A stretch of DNA of 64,000 nt from OMII01 sp947467385. GTDB lineage: Bacteria; Bdellovibrionota_C; UBA2361; OMII01. Where the stretch lies: contig JBIKLA010000003.1 in NCBI GenBank assembly GCA_044360075.1, positions 124,001 to 188,000 of the forward strand. The letters are read 5' to 3'. Every line of letters begins with the position of its first letter. Position 1 is the stretch's first letter. The position numbers and the translations under genes are program-made. This document shows positions 33,993 through 42,466 of this stretch, piece after piece. The notes beneath the pieces are model-generated. The model was given only the letters and a program-made list of their open reading frames with translations, was not told where the DNA came from and did not search any database.

Positions 33993-34493
33993 TTACGCCT
34001 TTGATGCTGTCTTCTTAGCCGGAGCCTTCTTGCCGCTCTCCGCCTTGTCGTCGGCTTTCTTTGTGGCCGCCTTCTTGGCTGGTGCCTTCTTGGCTGCCTT
34101 CTTCGGCTCAGCTGCCTTCGACTCACCCTTGGTCGGGGCCTTGTCTACAAGCTCGATGATAGCCATATCAGCCGCATCACCGTGACGAACGCGGGTGCGA
34201 ACGATTCGGGTGTAGCCGCCGTTGCGCGCGCTGCAGCGTGGGCCAATCTCCGTGAAGAGCTTGGCCACAACAGACTTGCTGAGCAGGTAGCTGTAGGCTT
34301 GTCGGCGGGCTGCAAGGGTATCGTTCTTGCCCAGCGTGATAAGCCGCTCAACTACAGGGCGAAGCTCCTTCGCCTTGGGAACCGTCGTCTCAAAGCTCTC
34401 CACAAGGAAAAACGAGGTTGCCATGTTCCTCAACAGGGCACGCCTGTGGCTGCTGGTCCTACTAAGATTACGAAGGCCCTTTCCATGTCTCAT
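33993..34493 (-). CDS. rplQ: Ribosomal protein L17 with Lys/Ala-rich tail
   Basis: Part of the large subunit near the tunnel exit. The first 120 residues are canonical (MRHGKGLRNLSR, RHRALLRNMATSFF, TIGPR-like EIGPRCSARNGGYTRIV). A C-terminal extension of about 45 residues is almost all Lys, Ala, Pro and Asp (KKAAKKAPAKKAATKK). Similar Lys/Ala tails are known on L17 in some lineages. Last gene of the alpha operon. Confidence 0.95.
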   Translation of the reverse strand: MRHGKGLRNLSRTSSHRRALLRNMATSFFLVESFETTVPKAKELRPVVERLITLGKNDTLAARRQAYSYLLSKSVVAKLFTEIGPRCSARNGGYTRIVRTRVRHGDAADMAIIELVDKAPTKGESKAAEPKKAAKKAPAKKAATKKADDKAESGKKAPAKKTASKA

Positions 34494-34559
34494 ACAACTA
34501 CACCTTTACTCTATTTCTACGGATATCGTCTCTCCTCTTCTCCTGGAGAGCGCCCCAGC

Positions 34560-35576
34560 TTAGTGGTCCGTCTGCTCCTTCAGCTGGTCGAGATCCCGGC
34601 GTGAGGGGAACTCCTCCAGTTTGAGCCCAAGCGACAGCCCCATCTCAGACAGGATCTCCTTGATCTCGTTGAGCGACTTGCGACCGAAGTTCTTAGTGCG
34701 GAGCATCTCTGCCTCGCTACGCTGAACGAGCTCGCCGATGTACTTGATGTCGGCATTCTCAAGGCAGTTAGCCGAGCGAACGCTGAGCTCAAGCTCGTCG
34801 ATACGGCGGAAGAGGTTGTCGTTCCACTTCTTCGACGGCTCCTCGCTCTTCGGCTCCTCACGCTCAACGATCAGGTCCTCACCAACGAAGATGCCGAGCT
34901 GATCAACAAGAATGTGGGCGGCCTGGGCGATCGCGGAGCGTGGATCGATGCTCCCGTTTGTCCAGATCTCCATCGAGAGCTTGTCGTAGTCCGTACGCTG
35001 CCCAACGCGTGCATTTGTTACAGTGAGGTTCACACGACGAACCGGCGAGAACATCGAGTCGATGAAGATCGTCCCCATCGGGGTCCCCTCAACCTTGTTC
35101 TTGTCGGCCGGAACGTAGCCGCGACCAACTCTAACCGTCACTTCCATCTTAAGCGACGCGCCCTCTCCGAGGGTGGCGATAACGAGTTCTGGATTGAGCA
35201 CGGCCACTGCCGGGTCGCCCTGAAGCATGCCAGCCGTAAGCTTGCACGGTCCCTGAGCCTCTACGTGGAGTATCGACTCCTCCTTGTCTTCGAGGCGAAG
35301 AACAACCTCCTTAAGGTTGAGGGATATCTCTGTAGCATCCTCAGCAACGCCTGGGATGGTCGAGAACTCGTGCGCAACGCCCTCGATTCTGATCGAGGTT
35401 ATCGCGGCGCCCTGCAGCGACGAGAGAACAACGCGCCGGAGCGCCGTGCCGATCGTCATGCCGAATCCGCGCTCAAGCGGCTCTGCAATGAACTTGCCGT
35501 AGCGGCTGTCACCGCTTGCGCCTTCGACCTCTACTCTGTTGGGGCTGATTAAGTCCTTGAGACTGACCTTCTTCAT
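34560..35576 (-). CDS. rpoA: RNA polymerase alpha subunit
   Basis: 338 residues. N-terminal domain for assembly (RRVVLSSLQGAAITSIRIEG), linker with FRRIDELELSVRSANCLE and the C-terminal helix-hairpin domain (ADIKYIGELVQRSEAEMLRT, GRKSLNEIKEIL) that contacts UP elements and activators. AGGAAGAGAGAC precedes the start. Gene order rpsM-rpsK-rpsD-rpoA-rplQ is the standard alpha operon. Confidence 0.98.
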   Translation of the reverse strand: MKKVSLKDLISPNRVEVEGASGDSRYGKFIAEPLERGFGMTIGTALRRVVLSSLQGAAITSIRIEGVAHEFSTIPGVAEDATEISLNLKEVVLRLEDKEESILHVEAQGPCKLTAGMLQGDPAVAVLNPELVIATLGEGASLKMEVTVRVGRGYVPADKNKVEGTPMGTIFIDSMFSPVRRVNLTVTNARVGQRTDYDKLSMEIWTNGSIDPRSAIAQAAHILVDQLGIFVGEDLIVEREEPKSEEPSKKWNDNLFRRIDELELSVRSANCLENADIKYIGELVQRSEAEMLRTKNFGRKSLNEIKEILSEMGLSLGLKLEEFPSRRDLDQLKEQTDH

Positions 35577-35659
35577 GTCTCTCTTCCTATGTGCAAATTA
35601 CGGTTATCCGCCTCCGGCAGCCCTTTCCTCCTGGAAAGGGGCCCCGAGGCGGGTTTTTA

Positions 35660-36286
35660 CTACCTTGAGTACAATTCAACGATGAGCTGCTCGCGGAACG
35701 ACGGCGGCAACTGCTCACGCGTCGGAACGGAGTTAACCGTACCGCGAACTGCCTGCTGATCGAGCGCAAGCCACTCCGGAATCACTCGCGAACGAGCCGA
35801 CTCCATGGCTGCAACTACCAGCGGGTTCTTCTTGCTCTTTTCAGCCACCTCTACCACGTCTCCAGGGGAAACCGTGTAGGACGGGACCGAAACGCGCTTA
35901 CCGTTCACAAGGACGTGACCGTGCGTGACGATCTGACGAGCCTGGCGGCGGGAAGAACCCAAACCAATACGATAGACAACATTGTCGAGGCGACGCTCGA
36001 GGAGCACGAGGAGCTCCGTGCCGGTAACGCCCTTTGCACTTGCTGCCTCCTCGAAGATAGCGCGGAAGCGCTTCTCAAGAAGCCCGTACGAGCGCTTAAC
36101 CTTCTGCTTCTCGCGAAGCTGAATCTTGAAGTTTGAAAACGACTGCCGGCCGCGACCATGCTGGCCCGGACCTCCCTCGCGCTTCTCGATGGAACACTTT
36201 CCAGTGTAGCAACGCTCACCCTTGAGGAAGAGCTTCTCCCCCTCACGACGACACAAGCGACAAACTGCTCCGCAATACCTTGCCAT
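35660..36286 (-). CDS. rpsD: Ribosomal protein S4 (zinc-type)
   Basis: Primary 16S rRNA-binding protein. The 208-residue form carries the zinc motif: YCGAVCRLCRREGEKLFLKG and RCYTGKC, four Cys, that is a C+ paralogue. The S4 RNA-binding domain is RRLDNVVYRIGLGSSRRQAR. C+ forms need zinc. Confidence 0.97.
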   Translation of the reverse strand: MARYCGAVCRLCRREGEKLFLKGERCYTGKCSIEKREGGPGQHGRGRQSFSNFKIQLREKQKVKRSYGLLEKRFRAIFEEAASAKGVTGTELLVLLERRLDNVVYRIGLGSSRRQARQIVTHGHVLVNGKRVSVPSYTVSPGDVVEVAEKSKKNPLVVAAMESARSRVIPEWLALDQQAVRGTVNSVPTREQLPPSFREQLIVELYSR

Positions 36287-36305
36287 GACCTACGCCTCTC
36301 CTACC

Positions 36306-36713
36306 TTAAACTCGACGACTCTTGCGTGCGCGGCACCCATTGTGCGGAACCGGCGTGATATCCTTAATCAGCGTCACTTGCAGACCTGCAAGGTGAAGAG
36401 CCCGCAGCGCGGACTCGCGTCCTGAACCAGGCCCCTTGACGCGAACGCTTACCGTGCGAACGCCGGCTTCCTTAGCCTTGCGAGCCGCGTTATCTCCCGC
36501 CACTTGCGCTGCGAACGGCGTCGACTTTCGCGACCCCTTGAAGCCATTGGCTCCGCAGCTAGACGAGGCGATTACGTTCCCTGCCGGGTCAGTAATCGTC
36601 ACGATGGTGTTGTTGAACGTCGCGTGCACGTGGGCGATCCCCACCGGCACGTTGCGCTTAACCTTCTTCTTCTTTGCTGCCGTTGCCGAACCAGCTGTAC
36701 GTGCCTCTGCCAC
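36306..36713 (-). CDS. rpsK: Ribosomal protein S11
   Basis: Platform protein of the small subunit. GTG at 36713 is the preferred start because AAGGAG lies six bases before it; a TTG at 36734 would add seven residues. Canonical motifs: GIAHVHATFNNTIVTITDPAGN, SSCGANGFKGSRKSTPFAAQ, and the C-terminal IKDITPVPHNGCRARKSRRV, all as in the family. About 135 residues. Confidence 0.97.
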   Translation of the reverse strand: MAEARTAGSATAAKKKKVKRNVPVGIAHVHATFNNTIVTITDPAGNVIASSSCGANGFKGSRKSTPFAAQVAGDNAARKAKEAGVRTVSVRVKGPGSGRESALRALHLAGLQVTLIKDITPVPHNGCRARKSRRV

Positions 36714-36750
36714 AAACTTCTCCTTCGAGAGCAATCAAGTAAAAAATAAA

Positions 36751-37134
36751 CTAGGTCTTCGTTGCCGCCTTCTTTCCGGTGATCGGAGCGCGACGCGGGC
36801 CCTTACGGGTGCGGGCGTTGGTGCGGGTGCGCTGACCGCGAGCCGGGAGGCCCTTGCGGTGGCGGAGGCCGCGATAGCAGCCAAGGTCCATGAGGCGCTT
36901 CATCGAAGCGGCAACCTCACGGCGGAGGTCTCCCTCTACCTTCTCGTGGCGCTCAATCACCTTGCGGATCTTGTCGACCTGCTCCTCAGTAAGGCTGTCC
37001 GTGCGAACGGACTCGGCGATGCCAGCCTCCGTGAGGATTTGCTTTGACTTGGATAGACCAATTCCGAAAATGTACGTGAGGCCGCGAACGACTCTCTTGT
37101 TGCGCGGAAGATCAACACCTGCGATACGTGGCAT
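36751..37134 (-). CDS. rpsM: Ribosomal protein S13
   Basis: Head protein that contacts the large subunit. 127 residues; PRIAGVDLPRNKRVVRGLTY at the N-terminus and GCYRGLRHRKGLPARGQRT-type motif near the C-terminus are standard. TAGGAG precedes it. Confidence 0.97.
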   Translation of the reverse strand: MPRIAGVDLPRNKRVVRGLTYIFGIGLSKSKQILTEAGIAESVRTDSLTEEQVDKIRKVIERHEKVEGDLRREVAASMKRLMDLGCYRGLRHRKGLPARGQRTRTNARTRKGPRRAPITGKKAATKT

Positions 37135-37155
37135 GTCCCAAACTCCTAACTACAA

Positions 37156-37272
37156 TTATCCCTGACGCTGCTTATGCTTAGGCGTACGGCTGCAGAACAC
37201 ATAAACCTTGCCTTTCCGCTTGATGACCTTGCAGTGGGCGCAAATTGGCTTTACTGACGCTCTAACCTTCAC
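37156..37272 (-). CDS. rpmJ: Ribosomal protein L36 (zinc-type)
   Basis: A 38-residue protein starting at GTG 37272 and ending at TAA 37156-37158. It reads VKVRASVKPICAHCKVIKRK and then GKVYVFCSRTPKHKQRQG. The zinc ligands Cys11, Cys14, Cys27 and His32 are all present (C+ form). It lies directly upstream of rpsM, as in most bacteria, but infA and map, which usually lie just before, are absent. Confidence 0.93.
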   Translation of the reverse strand: MKVRASVKPICAHCKVIKRKGKVYVFCSRTPKHKQRQG

Positions 37273-37592
37273 AACATCTCTCCTAATTAAAGCTTCTAAA
37301 CTAGCTTCTACGAGCTACATTGAGCCCGAAGTCCTGAATAAAAAGCTAGCCTATACAGGCACTTACCCCTCGGCGGCCGGATACGTCCTGGTAAAACATT
37401 CCGAAGGCTTAATGGGCCCCGCTCAAGGACGCCAGATTCTACATATTTCCACAACCATTACAACCCCCCCAGGTCCACAAGCCCCCCGTTTTTTCATGGG
37501 TTTTTGGCCCTTTGGAGCAGCCTTAGGTAAGACAAGAAGGACCTGCCTCTGGGTAAGCCGAGGAGATCCCTTTCCGGGCTTTTACGCCCTTT
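37273..37592. other. 320-base gap between adk and rpmJ
   Basis: No gene seen on either strand that would fit infA (72 residues) or map (about 260). The stretch holds homopolymer runs and a few T-rich segments. It probably contains the alpha-operon promoter. An antisense frame crosses it but overlaps rpmJ and adk. Confidence 0.4.
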
Positions 37593-38156
37593 TCAACCGT
37601 CTACCGAGGCAAATATGCGCTCGGAGACGTCCTCTACTGAGCCAACACCGTCGACCTCCCTGAGGGCCCCCTGATTGCGATAAAACTCAGCCACGGGGGC
37701 GGTCTGCGTCCAGTAGACCTGCAGGCGTCGCGCAGCAACCTCCGCCGTATCGTCGGTGCGGACGCCTGCCCCGCCGCGGTGGCGAATGCGGTCAAGCAGC
37801 ACCTGCTCCGGTACCTCAAGCTGCACCACTCGCGTGAGCGGCGTCTTACTTGAGGCCAAGAAGGCCTGAAGTATTTCAGCCTGAACAACGGTGCGCGGTA
37901 CGCCGTCGAGCAGGTATCCCTGCGCACAATCGGCCCGCTGCAGCCGATCCTCAATCACCTTCATAACGAGCTCATCGCTCACCAGCTCCCCCGAATCGAG
38001 GACCGACTTGACCTGATTGCCCAGCGCCGAGCCGGAGGCCACCTGCTCACGCAAGATGTCGCCGGTTGAGATATGCGGAATTCCATACCGCTTGCAGATT
38101 AGCACCGCCTGAGTGCCCTTTCCTGCTCCCGGGGGGCCTAAGAGAACGATTCTCAT
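37593..38156 (-). CDS. adk: Adenylate kinase (short form)
   Basis: Balances AMP, ADP and ATP. 187 residues from ATG 38156; motifs GPPGAGKGTQ (P-loop), ISTGDILREQVASG, and DGVPRT, where the usual Phe of GFPRT is Val. The LID region is short (RIRHRGGAGVRTDDTAEVAARRL), lacking the Cys-zinc form. It follows secY, as is common in the spc region. Confidence 0.95.
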   Translation of the reverse strand: MRIVLLGPPGAGKGTQAVLICKRYGIPHISTGDILREQVASGSALGNQVKSVLDSGELVSDELVMKVIEDRLQRADCAQGYLLDGVPRTVVQAEILQAFLASSKTPLTRVVQLEVPEQVLLDRIRHRGGAGVRTDDTAEVAARRLQVYWTQTAPVAEFYRNQGALREVDGVGSVEDVSERIFASVDG

Positions 38157-38187
38157 ACCAGAGCTCCTCATGAACAACGCGACCAGG

Positions 38188-39522
38188 CTACCTTCTTGCC
38201 AATCGATTCCGCGTGTAGCTCGCAGATCCGACTCCGCTCTTCACCTTTGACGAGCGGGACATGAAGGCCTCGTAGTTTCGGGCAACGAGCATCGACTCGA
38301 TCTGTGACGCCGTGTCGAGCGTCACTCCCACCACAATCAATACGGCAGTTCCGCCAAACACATACGCGAACTGAGACGCTCCCATCTCAAGGTAGACGAC
38401 CTGGGGAACGACGCACACCGCAGCGATGTAGATGGATCCCCACAGCGTAAGGCGGTTGAGGACCGTGTAAAGATAATCCGCCGTCTCGGCGCCGGGCCTT
38501 ACAAGAGGGATAAAGCCGCCGTTCTTCTTGAGGTTGTCGGCTACGTCAACGGGATTGAAGACCACCGCAGTATAGAAGTAACTGAAAAGAACGATCAGGG
38601 CGACGTACGCAACTTCGTATCCCCACGCTCCTGGCGTAAATAGCTGGCCAAACTGCGACATACTGAGGCTGGGGACCACTGTCACTATCGTGGCAGGCAG
38701 CATCATTATCGCCGACGCGAAGATCGGCGGAATAACTCCAGACATGTTGAGCTTGAGCGGCATGTACTGGGTCTGGGCCACCGTGCTGCGGTTGCCCACC
38801 ATGCGGCGCGGATACTGGACCGGGATCTTGCGGTGCGACCTCTCCACGAAAATAATTGCGTAGATCGTGAAGAGCGAGAAGAGAAGGATGAACAGCACCG
38901 CGAAGGGCGACAGCTCGCCCGTGCGCGCCAGCTCCACCGTCGAGCCAAACACAGACGGCATGCGAGCCGCGATGCCAGCAAAGATGATGATGCTCGTGCC
39001 GTTGCCAAGCCCGCGCTCGGTGATCTGCTCGCCTAGCCACATGATGAATGCCGTGCCAGCCGTGAGCGTGATTACCGTGATTAACTCAAACTGAAATCCC
39101 GGTGTCGCGAGCCCCTTTGACTCAAGGGCACGCGCAATCATGTAGCTCTGGAAGATGGCGAGGAGGATCGTACCGCGCCTGGTGTAGCGCGTGATGATGC
39201 GCCGCCCCGATTCACCCTCCTTCTTGAGGTTCTCAAGGTACGGGATGCTCGGGGAGAGAAGCTGGATGATGATCGAAACTGTTATATATGGCGATATTCC
39301 GAGGGTGAAAATCGAGAACTGCTCAAGCGCCCCACCAGAGAAGAGGTTGATGAGACCAAAAATCGTGTTGGCGTTCTCCTCGAACATGCGCCGGATAGCA
39401 TCGACGTTCACGCCGGGCGTAGACACGAAAACGCCGAACCGGTACACGGCCAGCATGGAGATAGTGAACAAGAGGCGCTTCTTCAGCTCCGGGATCTGAA
39501 ACACCTGCGCGATACCACTCAT
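38188..39522 (-). CDS. secY: Preprotein translocase subunit SecY
   Basis: Central channel of Sec export and membrane insertion. 444 residues with ten predicted membrane helices; PELKKRLLFTISMLAVYRFG at the N-terminus and PVQYPRRMVG, LVRPGAETADYLYTVLNRLT are family signatures. It normally follows rplO directly; here a 248-base gap and a terminator separate them, so it likely has its own promoter. Confidence 0.97.
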   Translation of the reverse strand: MSGIAQVFQIPELKKRLLFTISMLAVYRFGVFVSTPGVNVDAIRRMFEENANTIFGLINLFSGGALEQFSIFTLGISPYITVSIIIQLLSPSIPYLENLKKEGESGRRIITRYTRRGTILLAIFQSYMIARALESKGLATPGFQFELITVITLTAGTAFIMWLGEQITERGLGNGTSIIIFAGIAARMPSVFGSTVELARTGELSPFAVLFILLFSLFTIYAIIFVERSHRKIPVQYPRRMVGNRSTVAQTQYMPLKLNMSGVIPPIFASAIMMLPATIVTVVPSLSMSQFGQLFTPGAWGYEVAYVALIVLFSYFYTAVVFNPVDVADNLKKNGGFIPLVRPGAETADYLYTVLNRLTLWGSIYIAAVCVVPQVVYLEMGASQFAYVFGGTAVLIVVGVTLDTASQIESMLVARNYEAFMSRSSKVKSGVGSASYTRNRLARR

Positions 39523-39699
39523 CGAATCCTCACTCGAACATTCATTTCCGTGCCGGCTATTTTACGTGCCACGCACCTCACGGCTTGTGGCCGTTTCGCC
39601 CCGCACTATACCCACTCGCCCGGCAAAACGCCCTAGCAAAATAAATTCTCCGCGCAGAAAAAGCCAAAACATCGCCACTCGCGCGCCGGCACCCCGAAA

Positions 39700-39730
39700 T
39701 TAAAAACGGCCCTCATGAGGGCCGTTTCGC
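39700..39730 (-). terminator. Intrinsic terminator between rplO and secY
   Basis: AAACGGCCC-TCATGA-GGGCCGTTT (39704-39727) is a perfect palindrome of 24 bases. On the minus strand it is followed by TTTTAATTT. It would end the spc operon after rplO. Confidence 0.9.
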
Positions 39731-39770
39731 GCTGCACGGAGGCTGCGCATCTCTGCTGTTGAGAGCTTGA

Positions 39771-40259
39771 TTACGCCTTCGAAGTCAGCAGCTCAACGCT
39801 GCCGCCAGCCGCCTCAACGGAGGCCTTTGCGGCCGCCGAGATGGCGTTCACCTTGAGGTGCAGCTTCTTAGTGAGCTGGGTGTTGTCCCCGAGAATCTTA
39901 ACACCCGCCTTCTTGGCGCTCTTCTTCGCGTAGCCGAGCTCGCGAATCTTTGCGATATCAACGGTTGTACCGTTCTCCAGGCGCTCGAGCACCGAGAGGC
40001 GAACAACGCTGAAGTCATTCAGACCCTCCACACTCACGCGAGCACGGAAGCCCACCTTCGGGATGCGACGATAGAGCGGTGTCTGACCTCCCTCGAAGCC
40101 TGCTCGGATCGTTCCGCCAGAGCGGGCAGTTTGACCCTTTCCGCCGCGACCCGATGTCTTGCCGTGTCCTGAACCCTCTCCGCGCCCGACGCGTGTGCGC
40201 GGCTTGCGTGAACCTGGATTCGGCTTAAGCGTGTTTAATGATAATTTCTTGCTGGCCAT
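39771..40259 (-). CDS. rplO: Ribosomal protein L15
   Basis: Large-subunit protein. 162 residues; LNTLKPNPGSRKPRTRVGRG, SGHGKTSGRGGKGQTARSGG and the following GGQTPLYRRIPKVGF are the family signatures. Last gene before the spc terminator. Confidence 0.97.
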   Translation of the reverse strand: MASKKLSLNTLKPNPGSRKPRTRVGRGEGSGHGKTSGRGGKGQTARSGGTIRAGFEGGQTPLYRRIPKVGFRARVSVEGLNDFSVVRLSVLERLENGTTVDIAKIRELGYAKKSAKKAGVKILGDNTQLTKKLHLKVNAISAAAKASVEAAGGSVELLTSKA

Positions 40260-40292
40260 ACGAGACCCCTTCTACATCCTAATACTTCTTAG

Positions 40293-40475
40293 CTACTTCG
40301 CTGGACGAACCTCAAGGAGGTATTCAACCTTCTTGATCATGCCCTGAGTCGCCGCATTGAGCGGAACCTCACGCTGCTTGTTGATGCGGCCCAGACCAAG
40401 AGCCTTAATGGTCCTTCTAACCTCTGGAGCCCGCCCAATATCGCTGCGAACCTGCTTGATGATCACCTTGCTCAT
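40293..40475 (-). CDS. rpmD: Ribosomal protein L30
   Basis: About 60 residues: KVIIKQVRSDIGRAPEVRRT, followed by IKALGLGRINKQ. The start at 40475 is preferred because GGAG lies six bases before it; an ATG two codons upstream is nearly on the Shine-Dalgarno. Order rpsE-rpmD-rplO is standard. Confidence 0.95.
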   Translation of the reverse strand: MSKVIIKQVRSDIGRAPEVRRTIKALGLGRINKQREVPLNAATQGMIKKVEYLLEVRPAK

Positions 40476-40513
40476 AGCCATCTCCGCCTTACTACAACTT
40501 ACCCAATGGCCAC

Positions 40514-41050
40514 CTAGTACGGGTGGTATCCCATTTCCTCAAGCCTAACGCCGCGCACCGCCGCAACAACCTCCGGCTCCTCAAGACCGAGAAGCCCTGC
40601 TATGGTCGCCGCGAGTACGTTTTGTGCGGTCGTCGATCCGATGCACTTAGTGCGGATATCCTTGATTCCGCACACGTCCATAACAGCACGAACCGTCGCG
40701 CCGGCGATAACTCCGGTTCCCGGAGCGCCAGGCCTCATCACTATCGAAGACGGGCCGAACTTGCCGAGCACGTCATGCGGGATAGTGCTCCCCTTGAGCG
40801 GCACCTTGACCAGGCGCTTGCGGGCCTGCTCCGACGCCTTTCGGATGGCCTCCGGAACCTCAGCCGACTTGCCGAGACCGAAGCCAACATGGCCGCGTCC
40901 ATCCCCCGTTACAACGAGAGCGCTGAAGCTGAAGCGGCGTCCGCCCTTTACTACCTTCGCCACGCGGTTGATGAAGACCGTCTTGTCGGTCAGCTCACCA
41001 CACTGATCCGAAGTAACCCTGCGCTTATCGAGCGTATCCTTAAAAGCCAT
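40514..41050 (-). CDS. rpsE: Ribosomal protein S5
   Basis: Small-subunit protein at the mRNA entry. 178 residues with VFINRVAKVVKGGRRFSFSA, VVTGDGRGHVGFGLGKSAEV and RAVMDVCGIKDIRTKCIGS. Standard spc-operon position. Confidence 0.97.
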   Translation of the reverse strand: MAFKDTLDKRRVTSDQCGELTDKTVFINRVAKVVKGGRRFSFSALVVTGDGRGHVGFGLGKSAEVPEAIRKASEQARKRLVKVPLKGSTIPHDVLGKFGPSSIVMRPGAPGTGVIAGATVRAVMDVCGIKDIRTKCIGSTTAQNVLAATIAGLLGLEEPEVVAAVRGVRLEEMGYHPY

Positions 41051-41062
41051 ATAATCCTCGAC

Positions 41063-41470
41063 TTAAAACTCCAAGCCACCATCCCGAGCACCATCAGCGA
41101 GCGCCTTGATGCGGCCGGTGTACAGGAATCCATTTCTGTCAAAAACTACCTTGCTGACCTTCTTCTCCTTCGAGCGGCCGGCGAGCACGATACCAACGGC
41201 GCGTGCAGCGAGCACTGACTTTGTGCTTGCCTTGCTGTCCTTTGCCTCTTTGGACAGCTTCGCTACCTCTGCCTGAACCTCTTTGTCGAGGGTCGAGGCG
41301 CTCGCAATTGTTGCTCGGCTGTCATCAGCGATCACCTGAGCATAGGTGTGCTTTGAGCTCCTGAAGATCGACAGGCGCGGCCTCTCAACCGTTCCCGACA
41401 GCTTCTTGCGGATCCTGAGCTTCTTTCTCTCTCGTGAGGTTGAAGCGACTTTCTTACTCTGCGTTGCCAT
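41063..41470 (-). CDS. rplR: Ribosomal protein L18
   Basis: 5S rRNA-binding protein. 135 residues with a basic N-terminus, RPRLSIFRSSKHTYAQVIAD (signature), and GRIKALADGARDGGLEF at the end (family: GR-KALADAAREAGL-F). Between rplF and rpsE. Confidence 0.96.
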   Translation of the reverse strand: MATQSKKVASTSRERKKLRIRKKLSGTVERPRLSIFRSSKHTYAQVIADDSRATIASASTLDKEVQAEVAKLSKEAKDSKASTKSVLAARAVGIVLAGRSKEKKVSKVVFDRNGFLYTGRIKALADGARDGGLEF

Positions 41471-41511
41471 ACGGCACCTTACTCCTACTTCGCTGTAATC
41501 CTGCCTACCCG

Positions 41512-42048
41512 TTACTTCTTGCCGGTCTTGCCCGCCTTGCGCCGGACCTTCTCGTCGGAATACTTAATGCCCTTGCCGAGGTACGGCTCCGGCGGCTGAA
41601 CTTGGCGAATCTTGGCGGCGAAAGTTCCAACCAACTCGCGATTTGCCGACTCAAGCTCAACCGAATTCTTCTGAACGTTGGCCTTAATCTCCGCCGGTAT
41701 CTCCATCGAGACCTCGTGCGAAAAGCCGACCGCGAGAACAAGATTCTTGCCCTGTAGCTTCGCAGCGAACCCTACGCCGACGAGCTCAAGCGTCTTCTTC
41801 CAGCCCTTGCTCACGCCCAGGACCATGTTATTGATCGTGGCGCGGGTTGTGCCGTAATCCGCCTTCGACTGGCCGTCAGTGCCGGACATCGACACAACTG
41901 CCTCGCCCTCTGAAATGTCGACCTTTACGCCGGGGCGGATGCGGTACGACAGCTTGCCCTTGGGGCCTTCTACTGAAACCACGTCGCCTGTGAGAGCACA
42001 CTTGACTCCCTGGGGGATAGCGACTGGCAATTTACCGATACGTGACAT
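41512..42048 (-). CDS. rplF: Ribosomal protein L6
   Basis: 178 residues: MSRIGKLPVAIPQGVKC, VEGPKGKLSYR, GVGFAAKLQGKNLVLAVGFS and the C-terminal PEPYLGKGIKYSDEKVRRKA signature. Standard position between rpsH and rplR. Confidence 0.97.
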   Translation of the reverse strand: MSRIGKLPVAIPQGVKCALTGDVVSVEGPKGKLSYRIRPGVKVDISEGEAVVSMSGTDGQSKADYGTTRATINNMVLGVSKGWKKTLELVGVGFAAKLQGKNLVLAVGFSHEVSMEIPAEIKANVQKNSVELESANRELVGTFAAKIRQVQPPEPYLGKGIKYSDEKVRRKAGKTGKK

Positions 42049-42064
42049 GTGACACCTCTACAAA

Positions 42065-42463
42065 CTATCCGAAGAGCGCAATAACTTCGCCGCCGACACG
42101 GAGCTTGCGGGCCTCGTGATCAGCCATAACGCCTCTCGACGTCGAGACTATTGCGATACCGAGACCGCTGCTTACTCGCGGCAGCTTCTCGGCCTGGGAG
42201 TACTTGCGGCAGCCAGGGCGCGAAACCCGCGTTGCCCTTGCGATAACAGGGCGGCCGCTTGAGTAATACTTTAGGCCAACCCGAATGCCCGGGAAACCTT
42301 CCTCGGCTTGAACCTGCTCGAAACCCTCGATCAGCCCCTCGCGCTTGAGAACCTCAAGCACGCTCTGGTTGAGCTTGGCCTTCGTCACGACAACCGAGCG
42401 GTGCCCAGCGCGCTGGCCGTTGCGAATACGCGTAATCATGTCGGAAATGTGGTCGTTAATCAT
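42065..42463 (-). CDS. rpsH: Ribosomal protein S8
   Basis: 132 residues: DHISDMITRIRNGQRAGHRS, LKREGLIEGFE and the C-terminal GLGIAIVSTSRGVMADHEAR, as in the family. It lies four bases after rplE; the usual rpsN (S14) between them is absent. Confidence 0.97.
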   Translation of the reverse strand: MINDHISDMITRIRNGQRAGHRSVVVTKAKLNQSVLEVLKREGLIEGFEQVQAEEGFPGIRVGLKYYSSGRPVIARATRVSRPGCRKYSQAEKLPRVSSGLGIAIVSTSRGVMADHEARKLRVGGEVIALFG

Positions 42464-42466
42464 AGC

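Noticed and set aside
37208..37663. 151-residue plus-strand frame between adk and rpmJ
   Set aside because: It overlaps both genes on the opposite strand and has no recognisable features.
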